Source: Deltaproteobacteria bacterium (GTDB taxonomy: Bacteria; Desulfobacterota; DSM-4660; Desulfatiglandales; Desulfatiglandaceae). Taken from it: 56,328 bases of DNA. Every line of letters starts with the position of its first letter. The stretch's first letter is position 1. The translations under genes and the position numbers were made by a program. The notes under the pieces were generated by a model that was given only the letters and a program-made list of their open reading frames with translations, ran no database searches and was not told where the DNA came from. The stretch spans positions 1-56,328 of the forward strand of contig JAFDHL010000002.1 of assembly GCA_019308785.1 (NCBI GenBank), given 5' to 3'. Positions 7,213 through 15,983 of this stretch are shown here, in pieces.

Positions 7213-8151
7213 GTGAAAAAAACCATAAAAAAGATATTCCTACTAGTTCCGTTGGTCATCCTTATTGGTTTGATTGGAGTCTATTTTCTATTTCCAGGGG
7301 TGACATTTGATCTACTGCGAAAAGCGGAAAGAAGCGCAGGCGGTCTTGAGCAGCGCAGCATCGATGTGAAAGGGCTGCGTATTGAGTACCTGGAAGGGGG
7401 GAAAGGCGATGCACTCGTACTGCTCCACGGCTTCGGTGCAAATAAGGACAACTGGACTCGAATCGGAAAGTACCTCACACCACATTTCAGGGTGATTGCA
7501 CCGGATCTGCCGGGTTTCGGGCAAAGCAGTCCCGACCCTGAAGGCGACTATACCATCAGCGTTCAGGCTGAGCGGGTAAAGGCATTCGTCCGAACTCTGG
7601 GAATAAAGTCGTTCCATCTCGGCGGAAATTCCATGGGGGGTAACATTGCGGGAGTCTATGCAGCAAGCTATCCGAAGGACCTCAAAAGTCTCCTGCTGAT
7701 CGCCCCGGCCGGTATTGCCTCTTCTGAACCAAGTGAAATGTTCCGCTGGCTGAAGGATGGAAAACCAAATCCCCTTGTTGTAGAAAGCGTCGAAGATTAT
7801 GAGCGCTTGCTGGATTTCGTTTTTGTGAAAAGGCCGTTCATACCCCGTCCCATTAAGAAATTCCTAGTTCAGGAAGCTATCGAGCATCGGCCGCTCAATC
7901 GCAAGATTTTCAAACAGCTACGGTCTGTGGACGTTCCGCCCTTGGAGGAACTGCTGAAAGGCCTGAAGATTCCTGCCCTAATCGTCTGGGGTGAGAAGGA
8001 CAGGGTACTTCACGTATCTGGTGCAAAGATTCTCGAATCGGTTATGCCGAAGGCAAAGGCGGAGGTTATGGATAGCGTCGGCCATCTCCCGATGATTGAG
8101 AAGCCTGAAGACACAGCGGAGTTGTATTTGAGCTTTCTTGAGTTAAGATAA
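7213..8151 (+). CDS. Membrane-anchored alpha/beta hydrolase
   Basis: This 312-residue protein starts with GTG. An N-terminal hydrophobic segment (residues about 8-28, FLLVPLVILIGLIGVYFLF) is an uncleaved anchor or signal peptide. The hydrolase fold follows: oxyanion HG motif LLHGFG at about 72-77, PDLPGFGQS, nucleophile elbow GNSMGG with Ser near 143, acidic residue in VWGEKDRVL and catalytic His in VGHLPMIEKP. It resembles MhpC/lipase-like hydrolases that cleave esters or carbon-carbon bonds. Substrate is unknown. It stands alone with its own leader, followed 57 bp later by a small gene that may be cotranscribed. Confidence 0.85.
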   Translation: MKKTIKKIFLLVPLVILIGLIGVYFLFPGVTFDLLRKAERSAGGLEQRSIDVKGLRIEYLEGGKGDALVLLHGFGANKDNWTRIGKYLTPHFRVIAPDLPGFGQSSPDPEGDYTISVQAERVKAFVRTLGIKSFHLGGNSMGGNIAGVYAASYPKDLKSLLLIAPAGIASSEPSEMFRWLKDGKPNPLVVESVEDYERLLDFVFVKRPFIPRPIKKFLVQEAIEHRPLNRKIFKQLRSVDVPPLEELLKGLKIPALIVWGEKDRVLHVSGAKILESVMPKAKAEVMDSVGHLPMIEKPEDTAELYLSFLELR

Positions 8152-8208
8152 CCTAATTCAATCCCGGATTGTGTGTAATGGCGTTATAAAGAGAGGTGCA
8201 TCGAAAAG

Positions 8209-8415
8209 ATGGGAGATATGAGAGACGATCTAATAAAAGACCTACAGGGAGCAATATCTTATCTGCAGAAGCTTAAAAATGTGTTTGCGGAAAAGCCACT
8301 TGAAGAACTGAGTGGAGAGGACATTCATGCTCACCTGGGCAAGCTTGGGATTGCAAGGAATATCATTGATGGTATTGGTATGGATTTGAAGGAAATGATG
8401 GAAAAGAAAATATAA
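8209..8415 (+). CDS. Small helical protein of unknown function
   Basis: These 68 residues are acidic and amphipathic (LIKDLQGAISYLQKLKNVFAE), probably all helical, with no signal or membrane segment. I do not recognise the family. GAGAGG lies about 15 bp before the ATG. Its coherent codon use and position behind the hydrolase support a real gene, but a chance frame cannot be excluded. Confidence 0.5.
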   Translation: MGDMRDDLIKDLQGAISYLQKLKNVFAEKPLEELSGEDIHAHLGKLGIARNIIDGIGMDLKEMMEKKI

Positions 8416-8473
8416 TTACAGGATGTCAGGGCTCAACACCCAAGTTGAATGTTGAGACCGTACATCCCGGATA

Positions 8474-9652
8474 TCACGTCCTGTCGACAGTGGGGAGCAT
8501 TTCTTGCGGCTCAGTGAGCAGGAACTCGCCCTTTTCTATCCAGCCCTTCAGGATGTGAGCGATTTCAAGGGCTCTGACATATGATGATAAGGGGACAGAG
8601 GGGACATCCTGCCCATTAAAGCGGATCATGCCGCTCTTGAGTTCCGCATAACTTACCTGGCCCAGACTGGTTGCTTCTCCTTGCGGATAATCGTTCCCGT
8701 AATCAATAATCCGGGTAAAGATTTCTTCATCGGAAATGCCTGTAAAGCGGGCCATTTCTTCATTCAGGATGGGTATTGGTATGCCCAGGCCCACTGCAAG
8801 GGAGCAACCGTAGCCAAGCATGCTCACCCCGGCCACCCATTTGGGGTCCATCTCTTTCAGGTTGCCCTTGACCATAAGTGTGCCGGCAGGTTCCATGGGA
8901 ACGCCGTTTTTCCCTCTTTTGGCATAAGCATTGTGCTGTGTCCCGGGGCCAATGATGTATCCCTTTGCGCCGCCCAGAAAGATCTTTGTGCCCAGACCCA
9001 GTGTTAGGTAGTAGGGATCGTTGAAAAGGGGACTCAACTGCCCGGATGTGGCATAGTTTGCATTTCCTGCATTGGGTTTCAAAACACCCATGTAGGTATA
9101 TTTGGTTACCTTGGATAGATTAATTGCACAATTGTAATTTTGGTAAGCATTTCGAGGATTTAGCAATAGAGCATAAGGCAGGTCCGCAAGGGTGACCTTT
9201 TTTTTGATCTCGCGGTTCGGGTAACAGTCAGTCCCATATGAGGTGGCCGTCAGATTTACTTTTTTACCTGCCACAAGATCGTGGATGACATGGCCGCCGC
9301 CATATTTGAATTGTCCCGGATGTACTCTGTTCAAGGGATCATCCTCTGCAGGCTCGGTAGCACCAATAAAAAGATCTACAGCGGCTATGCCTGCATAGGC
9401 AGGGACTGAGTTCAACCACACATGTGAGGCCTTGATAGCCGGTTTGGTGTGACCGAAGTTAATAAAAGCCCCGGATGAACACATGGGTGAGAAAGTACCC
9501 GTTGTCACCACATCAACCTCACGAGCGGCCTTTCGCGGTCCCTTCCTTTTAACGATATCCGCCATCTCATCGGCTGTTACAACGACAATCTTTCCCTCTT
9601 TTATCTTACGGTTAATGTCTTTAATTGTCCTTGAAACCTTTTTCTGGGCCAT
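8474..9652 (-). CDS. Homocysteine biosynthesis protein (DUF39, HcyBio family)
   Basis: Counted from the ATG at 9652, the protein has 392 residues. DUF39 proteins take part in a route that makes homocysteine from aspartate semialdehyde and reduced sulfur, replacing the usual acetyl- or succinylhomoserine steps; they occur in methanogens and sulfate reducers. Family features seen are VVTTGTFSPMCSSGAFINFG with a conserved Cys near residue 57, the LGTKIFLGGAKGYIIGPGTQH block, and a second Cys in YGTDCYPNREI. A frame extension to a TTG at 9682 is unlikely: the ATG at 9652 has GGGAGG 11 bp upstream. The ferredoxin-like partner often fused or adjacent in other genomes is not seen here. Confidence 0.88.
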   Translation of the reverse strand: MAQKKVSRTIKDINRKIKEGKIVVVTADEMADIVKRKGPRKAAREVDVVTTGTFSPMCSSGAFINFGHTKPAIKASHVWLNSVPAYAGIAAVDLFIGATEPAEDDPLNRVHPGQFKYGGGHVIHDLVAGKKVNLTATSYGTDCYPNREIKKKVTLADLPYALLLNPRNAYQNYNCAINLSKVTKYTYMGVLKPNAGNANYATSGQLSPLFNDPYYLTLGLGTKIFLGGAKGYIIGPGTQHNAYAKRGKNGVPMEPAGTLMVKGNLKEMDPKWVAGVSMLGYGCSLAVGLGIPIPILNEEMARFTGISDEEIFTRIIDYGNDYPQGEATSLGQVSYAELKSGMIRFNGQDVPSVPLSSYVRALEIAHILKGWIEKGEFLLTEPQEMLPTVDRT

Positions 9653-9726
9653 TCCTTGTTTTCCTCCCGGGTACGAATTCAAACGGTACTATAAGGTTTA
9701 TACCATACCATGACAAGTAAAAGTTT

Positions 9727-9864
9727 GGATCATCCGGTTAATGAGTACCGCGAAACTGTTCAGATATGAAGTTGGCAGATGGGAAGGTTGAAGAAAAGAC
9801 CACTTCAACCTTCAACCTCACAATCATGTGTTGTCTTGAGGCGTACTCATTAACCGGATGATCA
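9727..9864. mobile_element. MITE-like element with terminal inverted repeats and 8-bp target duplication
   Basis: A perfect 21-bp inverted repeat joins 9728-9748 to 9843-9863 (left arm begins GATCATCCGG). An inner inverted pair AAGGTTGAAG/CTTCAACCTT lies between. The outside bases AAAAGTTT occur on both sides (9719-9726 and 9865-9872), consistent with an 8-bp target-site duplication. No coding capacity is present, so mobility would depend on a transposase elsewhere. It sits between the divergent DUF39 gene and kdsA. Confidence 0.65.
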
Positions 9865-9948
9865 AAAAGTTTAGCCCGCCGTTCTATTCAGACTCAAAAG
9901 ATCAATAATTCGCCAAGCGCTGTGCGCTCTGCGCCTTGTGCACCGTTC

Positions 9949-9977
9949 TTGACTTTCAGGCTGTCTTTAGATAAAAA
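9949..9977 (+). promoter_or_regulatory. Putative promoter of kdsA
   Basis: TTGACT (9949-9954), a 17-bp spacer and TAAAAA (9972-9977) lie 72 bp upstream of the kdsA start. The match to sigma-70 boxes is fair. Confidence 0.45.
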
Positions 9978-10049
9978 TAACTGCGTAATCATGGGCATTT
10001 TTTAGCTCAGTTTCCCAATCAGGTATTTTTAACACCGGGCTCTGTTAAT

Positions 10050-10871
10050 ATGGAAAATGTTATTAAAATAGGTGATTTGGTCATAGACACAAAAGGCCCT
10101 TTTTTTCTGATCTCAGGACCCTGTGTTATTGAAGATGAGACCAAGACCCTGGAAACCGCACATTTTTTAAGACAGACGGCTGAGGAACTGGGGATCCCTG
10201 TTATTTTCAAGACCTCCTACGATAAGGCCAACCGAACTTCTTTGGTTTCCTACAGGGGACCTGGAATAAAGAAAGGTCTGGAGATTATTCGCAAGGTAAA
10301 AGAGGAAACCGGGTTGCCCGTCTTGTCAGATGTCCACAACACGGATGAGATTGAGGAAGTAATCGGGATTCTTGATATGATTCAGATCCCGGCATTTTTG
10401 TGCCGTCAGACCGATTTACTAATCGCTGCAGCACAGACCGGTATCCCCATCAATATTAAAAAGGGGCAGTTTCTTTCGCCTTACGAGATGGGACCGGCCA
10501 TTGAAAAGGTGACCTCCACCGGCAATCACAGCGTCATGGTTACTGAGAGGGGAAGTTCCTTTGGCTATAATAATCTGGTGGTTGACATCAGATCCATAGC
10601 CATAATGAAGAAATTCGGGTTTCCAGTAGTATTCGACGCTACCCACAGTGTACAACTTCCCGGCGGAGAGGGCACCTGCTCTGGAGGCCAGAGGGAATTT
10701 GTGAGTCACCTGTCCAGGGCTGCCGTTGCAGCGGGCGCGGACGGGGTTTTTATTGAAATTCACGCTGATCCGGATTCCGCGCTTTGCGATGGACCCAATT
10801 CACTGCCATTTGATGAAGTAAGGCCCCTGTTGAGGATGCTCAAGGAGATTCATAGTCTTATAAGATTCTGA
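10050..10871 (+). CDS. kdsA: 3-deoxy-D-manno-octulosonate 8-phosphate synthase
   Basis: KdsA condenses phosphoenolpyruvate with arabinose 5-phosphate to Kdo-8-phosphate, the first committed step to the Kdo of lipopolysaccharide core. The 273-residue protein has the family blocks SGPCVIED (about 20-27), FKTSYDKANRTS, LSDVHN, IQIPAFLCRQTDLL, KKGQFLSP and FDATHSVQ. Cys in SGPC at the metal position indicates the metal-dependent class (the E. coli class has Asn). Start ATG 10050 keeps the normal length. kdsC follows after a hairpin-rich gap, and the LPS export genes come next. Confidence 0.97.
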   Translation: MENVIKIGDLVIDTKGPFFLISGPCVIEDETKTLETAHFLRQTAEELGIPVIFKTSYDKANRTSLVSYRGPGIKKGLEIIRKVKEETGLPVLSDVHNTDEIEEVIGILDMIQIPAFLCRQTDLLIAAAQTGIPINIKKGQFLSPYEMGPAIEKVTSTGNHSVMVTERGSSFGYNNLVVDIRSIAIMKKFGFPVVFDATHSVQLPGGEGTCSGGQREFVSHLSRAAVAAGADGVFIEIHADPDSALCDGPNSLPFDEVRPLLRMLKEIHSLIRF

Positions 10872-10940
10872 ACGATCAATGTTCTCTGGAGTAAACCTGC
10901 CTCCGGTATTACTTTCCTAGATCATAATTGTTCACCCTTT

Positions 10941-10990
10941 ATGAAATCGCTGCGCGATTTCATGTAACGTCCCGCTTCGCGGGACTTTCT
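10941..10990 (+). terminator. Double hairpin between kdsA and kdsC
   Basis: Two perfect stem-loops stand in a row: ATGAAATCGC/GCGATTTCAT (10941-10963) and GTCCCGC/GCGGGAC (10969-10985), the second followed by TTTCT. They probably attenuate or end the kdsA transcript. Confidence 0.55.
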
Positions 10991-11081
10991 CAGCTCCCTA
11001 TCCCACGACCGATGGCTCTCTGAGGCGTAAGCTGGGGTTGAGCTTGCGGTGAACTATTACTCATGATCGAGGTGACATGTG

Positions 11082-11606
11082 ATGATAGAAGAAAAGGCCG
11101 CAAAAATCAGATTATTTTTTCTCGATGTGGACGGCGTCATGACGGATGGACGCATTACCCTGAATGATGAGGGAGTGGAGGAGACCAAATCGTTTGATAT
11201 CAAAGACGGGCTGGGATTGAAAATGCTGATTTCAGGCGGAGTTGAAGTGGTTATCGTTACAGGACGAAGATCACGGGCGGTGGAAACCCGTGCAAAGGAC
11301 CTGGGCATTAATGAGATATACCAGGGCGTTGCTGACAAGGGAATTATCTGCAAACAGTTGATGAATGATAAAGGCGTCAAAAAGCACGAGGTCTGCTGTA
11401 TGGGCGATGACCTTCCCGATCTCGCCATGTTTGTGGAGGCAGGCCTGTGCATAGCAGTGGCAGATGCGGTTAAAGAAGTTCGTGAAGCATCTGACTTTGT
11501 CACAAGGAATAAAGGAGGGTCCGGGGCTGTCAGGGAGACGTGTGAGTTGCTTTTAAAGTGTCAGGGAAAATGGGACCGTGCCTTGTCCGCTTTTGCCGGA
11601 AAATAG
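11082..11606 (+). CDS. kdsC: Kdo-8-phosphate phosphatase (HAD superfamily)
   Basis: KdsC removes phosphate from Kdo-8-phosphate to give free Kdo. The 174-residue protein is a cap-less HAD phosphatase. Motif I is FFLDVDGVMTDG (nucleophile Asp near 14), motif II VTGR, the lysine motif lies near ADKG, and motif IV is CMGDDLPDLAM. The ATG at 11082, with GAGGTG 7 bp upstream, is preferred to the overlapping GTG at 11079. It belongs with kdsA upstream and lptC downstream; the arabinose-5-phosphate isomerase gene often found here is absent. Confidence 0.96.
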   Translation: MIEEKAAKIRLFFLDVDGVMTDGRITLNDEGVEETKSFDIKDGLGLKMLISGGVEVVIVTGRRSRAVETRAKDLGINEIYQGVADKGIICKQLMNDKGVKKHEVCCMGDDLPDLAMFVEAGLCIAVADAVKEVREASDFVTRNKGGSGAVRETCELLLKCQGKWDRALSAFAGK

Positions 11607-11662
11607 GCTTTACAGAACAAATTTGCCGTTGATATAATGTAAAAAGCATTCAGCGGTACACG

Positions 11663-11729
11663 ACTTTTTGCGAAGTTATCAAGCAAGCGAGTAAAAAGGC
11701 GCAAAGCAACTTTTTGCGAGGTTATCAAA
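11663..11729. repeat. Two copies of a short dispersed motif before lptC
   Basis: ACTTTTTGCGA followed by (A/G)GTTATCAA occurs at 11663-11681 and again at 11709-11728. A third copy occurs at 45840-45859 as the right end of a larger repeat. These look like leftovers of the same dispersed repeat family. Confidence 0.5.
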
Positions 11730-11737
11730 TTTGATCA

Positions 11738-12307
11738 ATGAGAATGTTTTTTAAAAGGCAATGGCCGATTTTCGGGTTAGCGGTATTGCTGCTCGTGGTT
11801 GGTTTTTTCCTCATAAAACCCGGCAAAGAGGTTGCCCAGGAACCCATTGTTCACGAGACCCTGCCTGGAGATGGGCTTAAGCTCGAAGGTATCCATTATA
11901 CACAGGATGATCCGGACAAAGGGATAAAATGGGTTCTGGATGCCAGAGAGGTGAGATTTTCAGGAGATAAGACGACCCTCTCTTTTCATGACTTTCGGCT
12001 GAGAATAGAACCCGAGAACAGGGCGATCTTCAAATTAAAGGGGAAGAGGGGGGATTATTCGCGTGATTCGGGGGAGATCAAACTGTGGGGGGATTTGGAA
12101 GGATTTTCCGGAGCCGGATACAGGATCAGGACGGACGACATCCTAATCAACGAGAAGAGTGGATATGTGAGTACAGATAAACCGGTTAAGATATTCGGCC
12201 CTTCATTTTCAATTTCAGGTAAGGGTCTTTTTATGGATCTTAAGAAAAAGAGGCTCAGAATACTCTCTGATGTTGTAACAATATTAGAAAAGGGGTCTTT
12301 GATCTGA
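11738..12307 (+). CDS. lptC: LPS export protein LptC
   Basis: LptC is the bitopic inner-membrane protein that receives lipopolysaccharide from LptBFG and passes it to LptA. The 189-residue protein has one N-terminal membrane anchor (residues about 9-27, IFGLAVLLLVVGFFLI) and then a beta-jellyroll periplasmic domain (GLKLEGIHYTQDDPDKGIKW, ISGKGLFMDLKKKRLRI) typical of the OstA-like fold. Its stop overlaps the lptA start (TGATG), indicating translational coupling. Confidence 0.93.
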   Translation: MRMFFKRQWPIFGLAVLLLVVGFFLIKPGKEVAQEPIVHETLPGDGLKLEGIHYTQDDPDKGIKWVLDAREVRFSGDKTTLSFHDFRLRIEPENRAIFKLKGKRGDYSRDSGEIKLWGDLEGFSGAGYRIRTDDILINEKSGYVSTDKPVKIFGPSFSISGKGLFMDLKKKRLRILSDVVTILEKGSLI

Positions 12308-12852
12308 TGAGAAGCCTAAGATTACAGCCATGTTTTTTGTCCGCATTGCTCATATTAGGGTTAGTGTTTGCAGGCCCTATACGATCAGAGACGGTGGAAG
12401 ATAATATCAAGAAAAGTGCGCAAAGGCCCATGGTCATCAAGTCAAAAACCCTTGAAATGGATGATGTATCAAAGGTTGTGACATTTACGGGTGATGTTAA
12501 TGCTAAAATAGGTGATTTTATTATAGACAGTCAAAAAATGCGTGTTTACTATGAAAGTTTACCTACCAGTAAAAAGGCCAGTGAGGCTGATTCGAGCATT
12601 AGCAAGATTATAGCCACCGGACGGGTAAGAATTAGTCGTGCTCAGGGAGGCCTGGCAACTGCAGAAAAGGCGGTTTATTTTGAGGACGATGAAAAAATTG
12701 TTCTTACTGGCAACCCGGTTGTGAAGCAGGGAAATGATTTTGTAGAAGGTGACCGAATTACCATCTTTCTGAAAGAGAATAGGAGTGTTGTGGAAAGCTT
12801 TGTGGGCAAAAAGGTGAAGGCTATCATTTTTCCCAAACGCGAAAAGAGGTAG
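12307..12852 (+). CDS. lptA: LPS transport periplasmic bridge protein LptA
   Basis: LptA polymerises into the periplasmic bridge that carries lipopolysaccharide to the outer membrane. The 181-residue protein has a cleavable signal peptide (residues 1-27, ending about VFAGPIRS) and an OstA/LptA beta-jellyroll. Blocks include KSKTLEMDDVSKVVTFTGDV, the KIIATGRVRISRAQGGLATAEKAVYFEDDEKIVLTGNP region and a final VEGDRITIFLKENRSVVE. The gene overlaps lptC by one base and is followed 5 bp later by lptB. Confidence 0.95.
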   Translation: MRSLRLQPCFLSALLILGLVFAGPIRSETVEDNIKKSAQRPMVIKSKTLEMDDVSKVVTFTGDVNAKIGDFIIDSQKMRVYYESLPTSKKASEADSSISKIIATGRVRISRAQGGLATAEKAVYFEDDEKIVLTGNPVVKQGNDFVEGDRITIFLKENRSVVESFVGKKVKAIIFPKREKR

Positions 12853-12857
12853 CGCTT

Positions 12858-13592
12858 GTGACCGCTGCAAAAGAGATGCTCCAGGCGGAGGGCCTGGTCA
12901 AGGTTTACGACGGAAAGAGGGTCGTGGACCAGGTGAATATATCGGTCAAGAGACAGGAGATTGTCGGTCTTTTGGGCCCTAACGGAGCAGGTAAGACTAC
13001 TACCTTTTATTTGCTGGTGGGCCTTACGCGGCCATATAAAGGCAGGGTCTTTCTGGACGGACAGGATGTAACGGATGATCCGATGTATCTCAGGGCCAGA
13101 AAAGGGATCAATTACCTGGCCCAGGAACCATCCGTATTTAGGAAGTTGACGGTTGAGGAGAACCTGCTGGCCATTCTTGAGACACTGGATATCTCTGCGA
13201 ATGAGAGGAATGTTCGTCTTGAGGAGCTGTTGTCGGAACTCAACATTGCCCATCTGGCCAAACAGAAGGCTTCCTTGCTTTCGGGGGGAGAGCGAAGAAG
13301 GTTGGAGATAACGCGGGCCCTGGTCACGCAACCCAGGTTCATGCTGCTGGATGAACCGTTTGCCGGGATCGATCCTCTTGCCCTGAATGATATCCAGCAG
13401 ATTATCAGGCAGTTAAAAGACAAGGGGCTGGGCATTATCATATCAGACCACAACGTAAGGGAAACGTTAAGCGCCTGTGACACGGCGTATATCATAAGTG
13501 AAGGAAAGATCATTGAACAGGGTTCTCCGGAAAAGATCGTTAAAAGCAAAATCGCTCGGAGCATTTATCTCGGAGAGGATTTTAACATGTAA
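12858..13592 (+). CDS. lptB: LPS export ABC transporter ATPase LptB
   Basis: LptB supplies ATP hydrolysis for extracting lipopolysaccharide from the inner membrane. The 244-residue protein starts with GTG. It has Walker A GPNGAGKTT (about residue 38), a Q-loop in NYLAQEPSVFRKLTV, the signature LLSGGERRRLEITRAL, Walker B FMLLDEPFAGIDP and the switch His in IISDHNVRETL. The sequence after the Q-loop (EPSVFRKLTVEENLLAILE) is characteristic of LptB. The permease genes lptF and lptG are not in the window. Confidence 0.96.
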   Translation: MTAAKEMLQAEGLVKVYDGKRVVDQVNISVKRQEIVGLLGPNGAGKTTTFYLLVGLTRPYKGRVFLDGQDVTDDPMYLRARKGINYLAQEPSVFRKLTVEENLLAILETLDISANERNVRLEELLSELNIAHLAKQKASLLSGGERRRLEITRALVTQPRFMLLDEPFAGIDPLALNDIQQIIRQLKDKGLGIIISDHNVRETLSACDTAYIISEGKIIEQGSPEKIVKSKIARSIYLGEDFNM

Positions 13593-13690
13593 GGGCCCAG
13601 TCCGCCCGGGCCGGCCCTGCCAGCAATGGCAGAGCTTACCCCTTTACCTTAACGCGGTATTACCCGTGCTGGGATACTAAGCATTTCATT

Positions 13691-15130
13691 ATGGCTATAG
13701 AGCTTAAACAATCGTTAAACCTGACCCAGCAGCTTATCATGACTCCCCAGCTGCAGCAGGCCATTAAGCTCCTGCAACTCTCCAGGCTTGAGCTCGTTGA
13801 TACGATAACCGAGGAAATGGAAGAAAACCCGGTACTGGAAGAACAGGTTTCAGGTGAGACTGAGGAGGATAGCCAGACAGAAGACGTGAAAGATGTGGTC
13901 GAGGAGAGTACTTCTGATGTCCCGGAGGTGACGGTCGTAGAATGCGCACGGGATGACGTGGACTGGGAGAATTACCTTTCTGAGTATAATACGGGATGGG
14001 CCGGATCGCCTTACGAAGAAAGGGAGGCTCCCCCTTTTGATAATTTTACATCCACTAAAACCAGTCTTAATTCCCACCTCATGTGGCAGCTCAACATGAG
14101 TAATCTCGACAAAGAACAAAGGGAGATTGGCGTTCATATTATCGGGAATCTGGATGAAGACGGATATCTGGACATCCCGTTGGAAGAGATTTCCACAATC
14201 ACAGGATATCCGCTGGGAAAAGTGCTCGAAGCGCTCTATTTCATTCAGAATTTTGATCCGATTGGGGTCGCTGCACGAGATACGAAGGAATCATTGCTCA
14301 TTCAGGTCAGATTCCATAACCTCGGTGGGACGATCGTTGAGAGAATAATAACGGATCATCTGAAAGACCTTGAGGTCAAGAGATACGATCGAATTGCAAA
14401 AGAGCTTTCCGTGCCGTTTGAGGAGATCCTCAGAGCAGTTTTCGTAATTCAGGGGTTGGAGCCAAAACCGGGCAGAGCTTACTCGGAGGAGGAAACGATC
14501 TATATAACCCCTGACATCTATGTTTTTGAAATGGGCGATGATTATCAAATCGTGCTGAACGAAGATGGCCTGCCCAAATTACGGATTAGTGCCTACTATA
14601 AGGACATACTGCGAAATAAAAACTCTTTGTCTGAGAATGCCAGGACATATATACAGGAGAAGCTTAGATCGGCAGCCTGGCTGATAAAGAGTATTCACCA
14701 GCGGCAAAGAACCATATACCGGGTGACGGAAAGTATTGTTCGGTTTCAAAGGGATTTTTTTGATAAGGGTATGACCCAACTCAAACCTCTTGTTCTTCGT
14801 GATGTGGCTGAAGACATAGAAATGCATGAATCCACGGTCAGCAGGGTGACCACAAATAAATATGTTTTTACGCCGCAAGGGACCTTTGAGTTGAAGTTTT
14901 TCTTCAATAGCTCCATAAACAGTGTTAACGGAGAGGCGGTTGCCTCGGAAAGTGTAAAGGAACATATTCGGAATATCATTAAAGCGGAAAATAAAGACAA
15001 ACCTTGCAGCGACCAAGAGATTGTACGTATTCTGAAAAGACGGAACATAAACGCTGCACGTCGAACCGTTGCAAAATATCGGGAGTCGATGGCTATTTTG
15101 CCGTCAAGAAAGCGGAAGAACTTTTATTGA
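13691..15130 (+). CDS. rpoN: RNA polymerase sigma-54 factor
   Basis: The 479-residue protein has the full sigma-54 layout. The Gln/Leu-rich activator-response region I (LKQSLNLTQQLIMTPQLQQAIKLLQ) is followed by an acidic region II (residues about 50-100), the core-binding domain and the helix-turn-helix near residue 375 (DIEMHESTVSRVTTNKYV). The RpoN box ARRTVAKYRES, which reads the -24 element, lies near the end. It directs transcription that needs enhancer-binding ATPases. The order lptB-rpoN-hpf-ptsN is conserved in many proteobacteria. A small GC-rich hairpin (CTGCCA/TGGCAG) lies between lptB and this gene. Confidence 0.97.
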   Translation: MAIELKQSLNLTQQLIMTPQLQQAIKLLQLSRLELVDTITEEMEENPVLEEQVSGETEEDSQTEDVKDVVEESTSDVPEVTVVECARDDVDWENYLSEYNTGWAGSPYEEREAPPFDNFTSTKTSLNSHLMWQLNMSNLDKEQREIGVHIIGNLDEDGYLDIPLEEISTITGYPLGKVLEALYFIQNFDPIGVAARDTKESLLIQVRFHNLGGTIVERIITDHLKDLEVKRYDRIAKELSVPFEEILRAVFVIQGLEPKPGRAYSEEETIYITPDIYVFEMGDDYQIVLNEDGLPKLRISAYYKDILRNKNSLSENARTYIQEKLRSAAWLIKSIHQRQRTIYRVTESIVRFQRDFFDKGMTQLKPLVLRDVAEDIEMHESTVSRVTTNKYVFTPQGTFELKFFFNSSINSVNGEAVASESVKEHIRNIIKAENKDKPCSDQEIVRILKRRNINAARRTVAKYRESMAILPSRKRKNFY

Positions 15131-15192
15131 AGTATATCTTTGACATCTTGTTATTCCTTTTTTAAACTACCGAATTTTTGGAGGGGAAGTAT

Positions 15193-15732
15193 ATGGATAT
15201 CACTGTGACATTCAGACACACGGAACCAATGGAGAGTCTAAAAGCCTATGCTGAGGACAAAGTATCCAAGATAAAGAAATACCTGGATTTTCCAATGGAA
15301 GCCCATATCGTGCTGACGGTCGAGAAATTCAGGCATCAGGCTGATGTAACGTTAGATGTCAACGGGACCAGGATTAAAGCGGTCGAAGAGACAGGGGATA
15401 TGTATTCGGCAATTGATCAGGTTATGGATAAAATCGAAAAGCAGGTAAAGAGGCGTTTATCAAAGATGAGAAGACGTCGATCCGAAAACCTGAAGAGGGA
15501 GGGGGGCATAATTGGTGAGGAGGCAGACGAGATCACGGTGCTCGGTCAGGATGAGCCGGTGATTGAGGTTGAAAAAATGGTCGCAAAACCCATGGACCCG
15601 GAGGAAGCTGCCATGCAGCTTAATCTGTCAAGACGGGAGTTTTTGGTATTTAGAAATGCAGGTTCCAGTGAAATCAACGTGATTTATAAGCGAGGGGACG
15701 GAAACTTGGGGCTTATTGAACCTCTTACTTAG
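15193..15732 (+). CDS. hpf: Ribosome hibernation promoting factor, long form
   Basis: HPF binds the 30S decoding site in resting cells; long forms also dimerise ribosomes. From the ATG at 15193 (GGAGGGGA about 9 bp upstream) the protein has 179 residues. The N-terminal S30AE domain (ITVTFRHTEPMESLKAYAED to KIEKQVKRRLSKMRR) and a C-terminal dimerisation domain (PMDPEEAAMQLNLSRREFLVFRN) are joined by an acidic linker. Presence of the second domain marks the long form. It lies between rpoN and ptsN as in many Gram-negatives. Confidence 0.93.
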   Translation: MDITVTFRHTEPMESLKAYAEDKVSKIKKYLDFPMEAHIVLTVEKFRHQADVTLDVNGTRIKAVEETGDMYSAIDQVMDKIEKQVKRRLSKMRRRRSENLKREGGIIGEEADEITVLGQDEPVIEVEKMVAKPMDPEEAAMQLNLSRREFLVFRNAGSSEINVIYKRGDGNLGLIEPLT

Positions 15733-15983
15733 TCATCCATAAATGGCTGTTTTTCACAATCTCGGCGTCAATCTGCGGGATCACTTGTGCGGCGTACTTA
15801 TAGTACGTCTCCGCGTAATCCCTTGATTTCCTTGATCTTGTAAATCCCGCTGGAGCGGGACTGAATTGGAAACTATATAGTACCCAAAATTGATTTGTGG
15901 ATGGGCACTGGTTAATACCGACCCGGAAATGAAAGATTACTGAGAAGAGCCCTAATTTATTAACAGTTTGATGGATTTATGCA
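15733..15983. other. Repeat-like intergenic stretch between hpf and ptsN
   Basis: No gene is present. The palindrome GTACTTATAGTAC lies near 15795, and a perfect hairpin TCCCGCT-GG-AGCGGGA lies near 15845-15861 and may terminate hpf transcripts. The stretch is unusually long for a spacer in this normally compact operon, which suggests an inserted dispersed repeat. Confidence 0.4.

Noticed and set aside
12675-13331. Long open frame of 218 codons on the minus strand
   Set aside because: It lies antisense to lptA and lptB, which have full family motifs; the translation has no recognisable domain.
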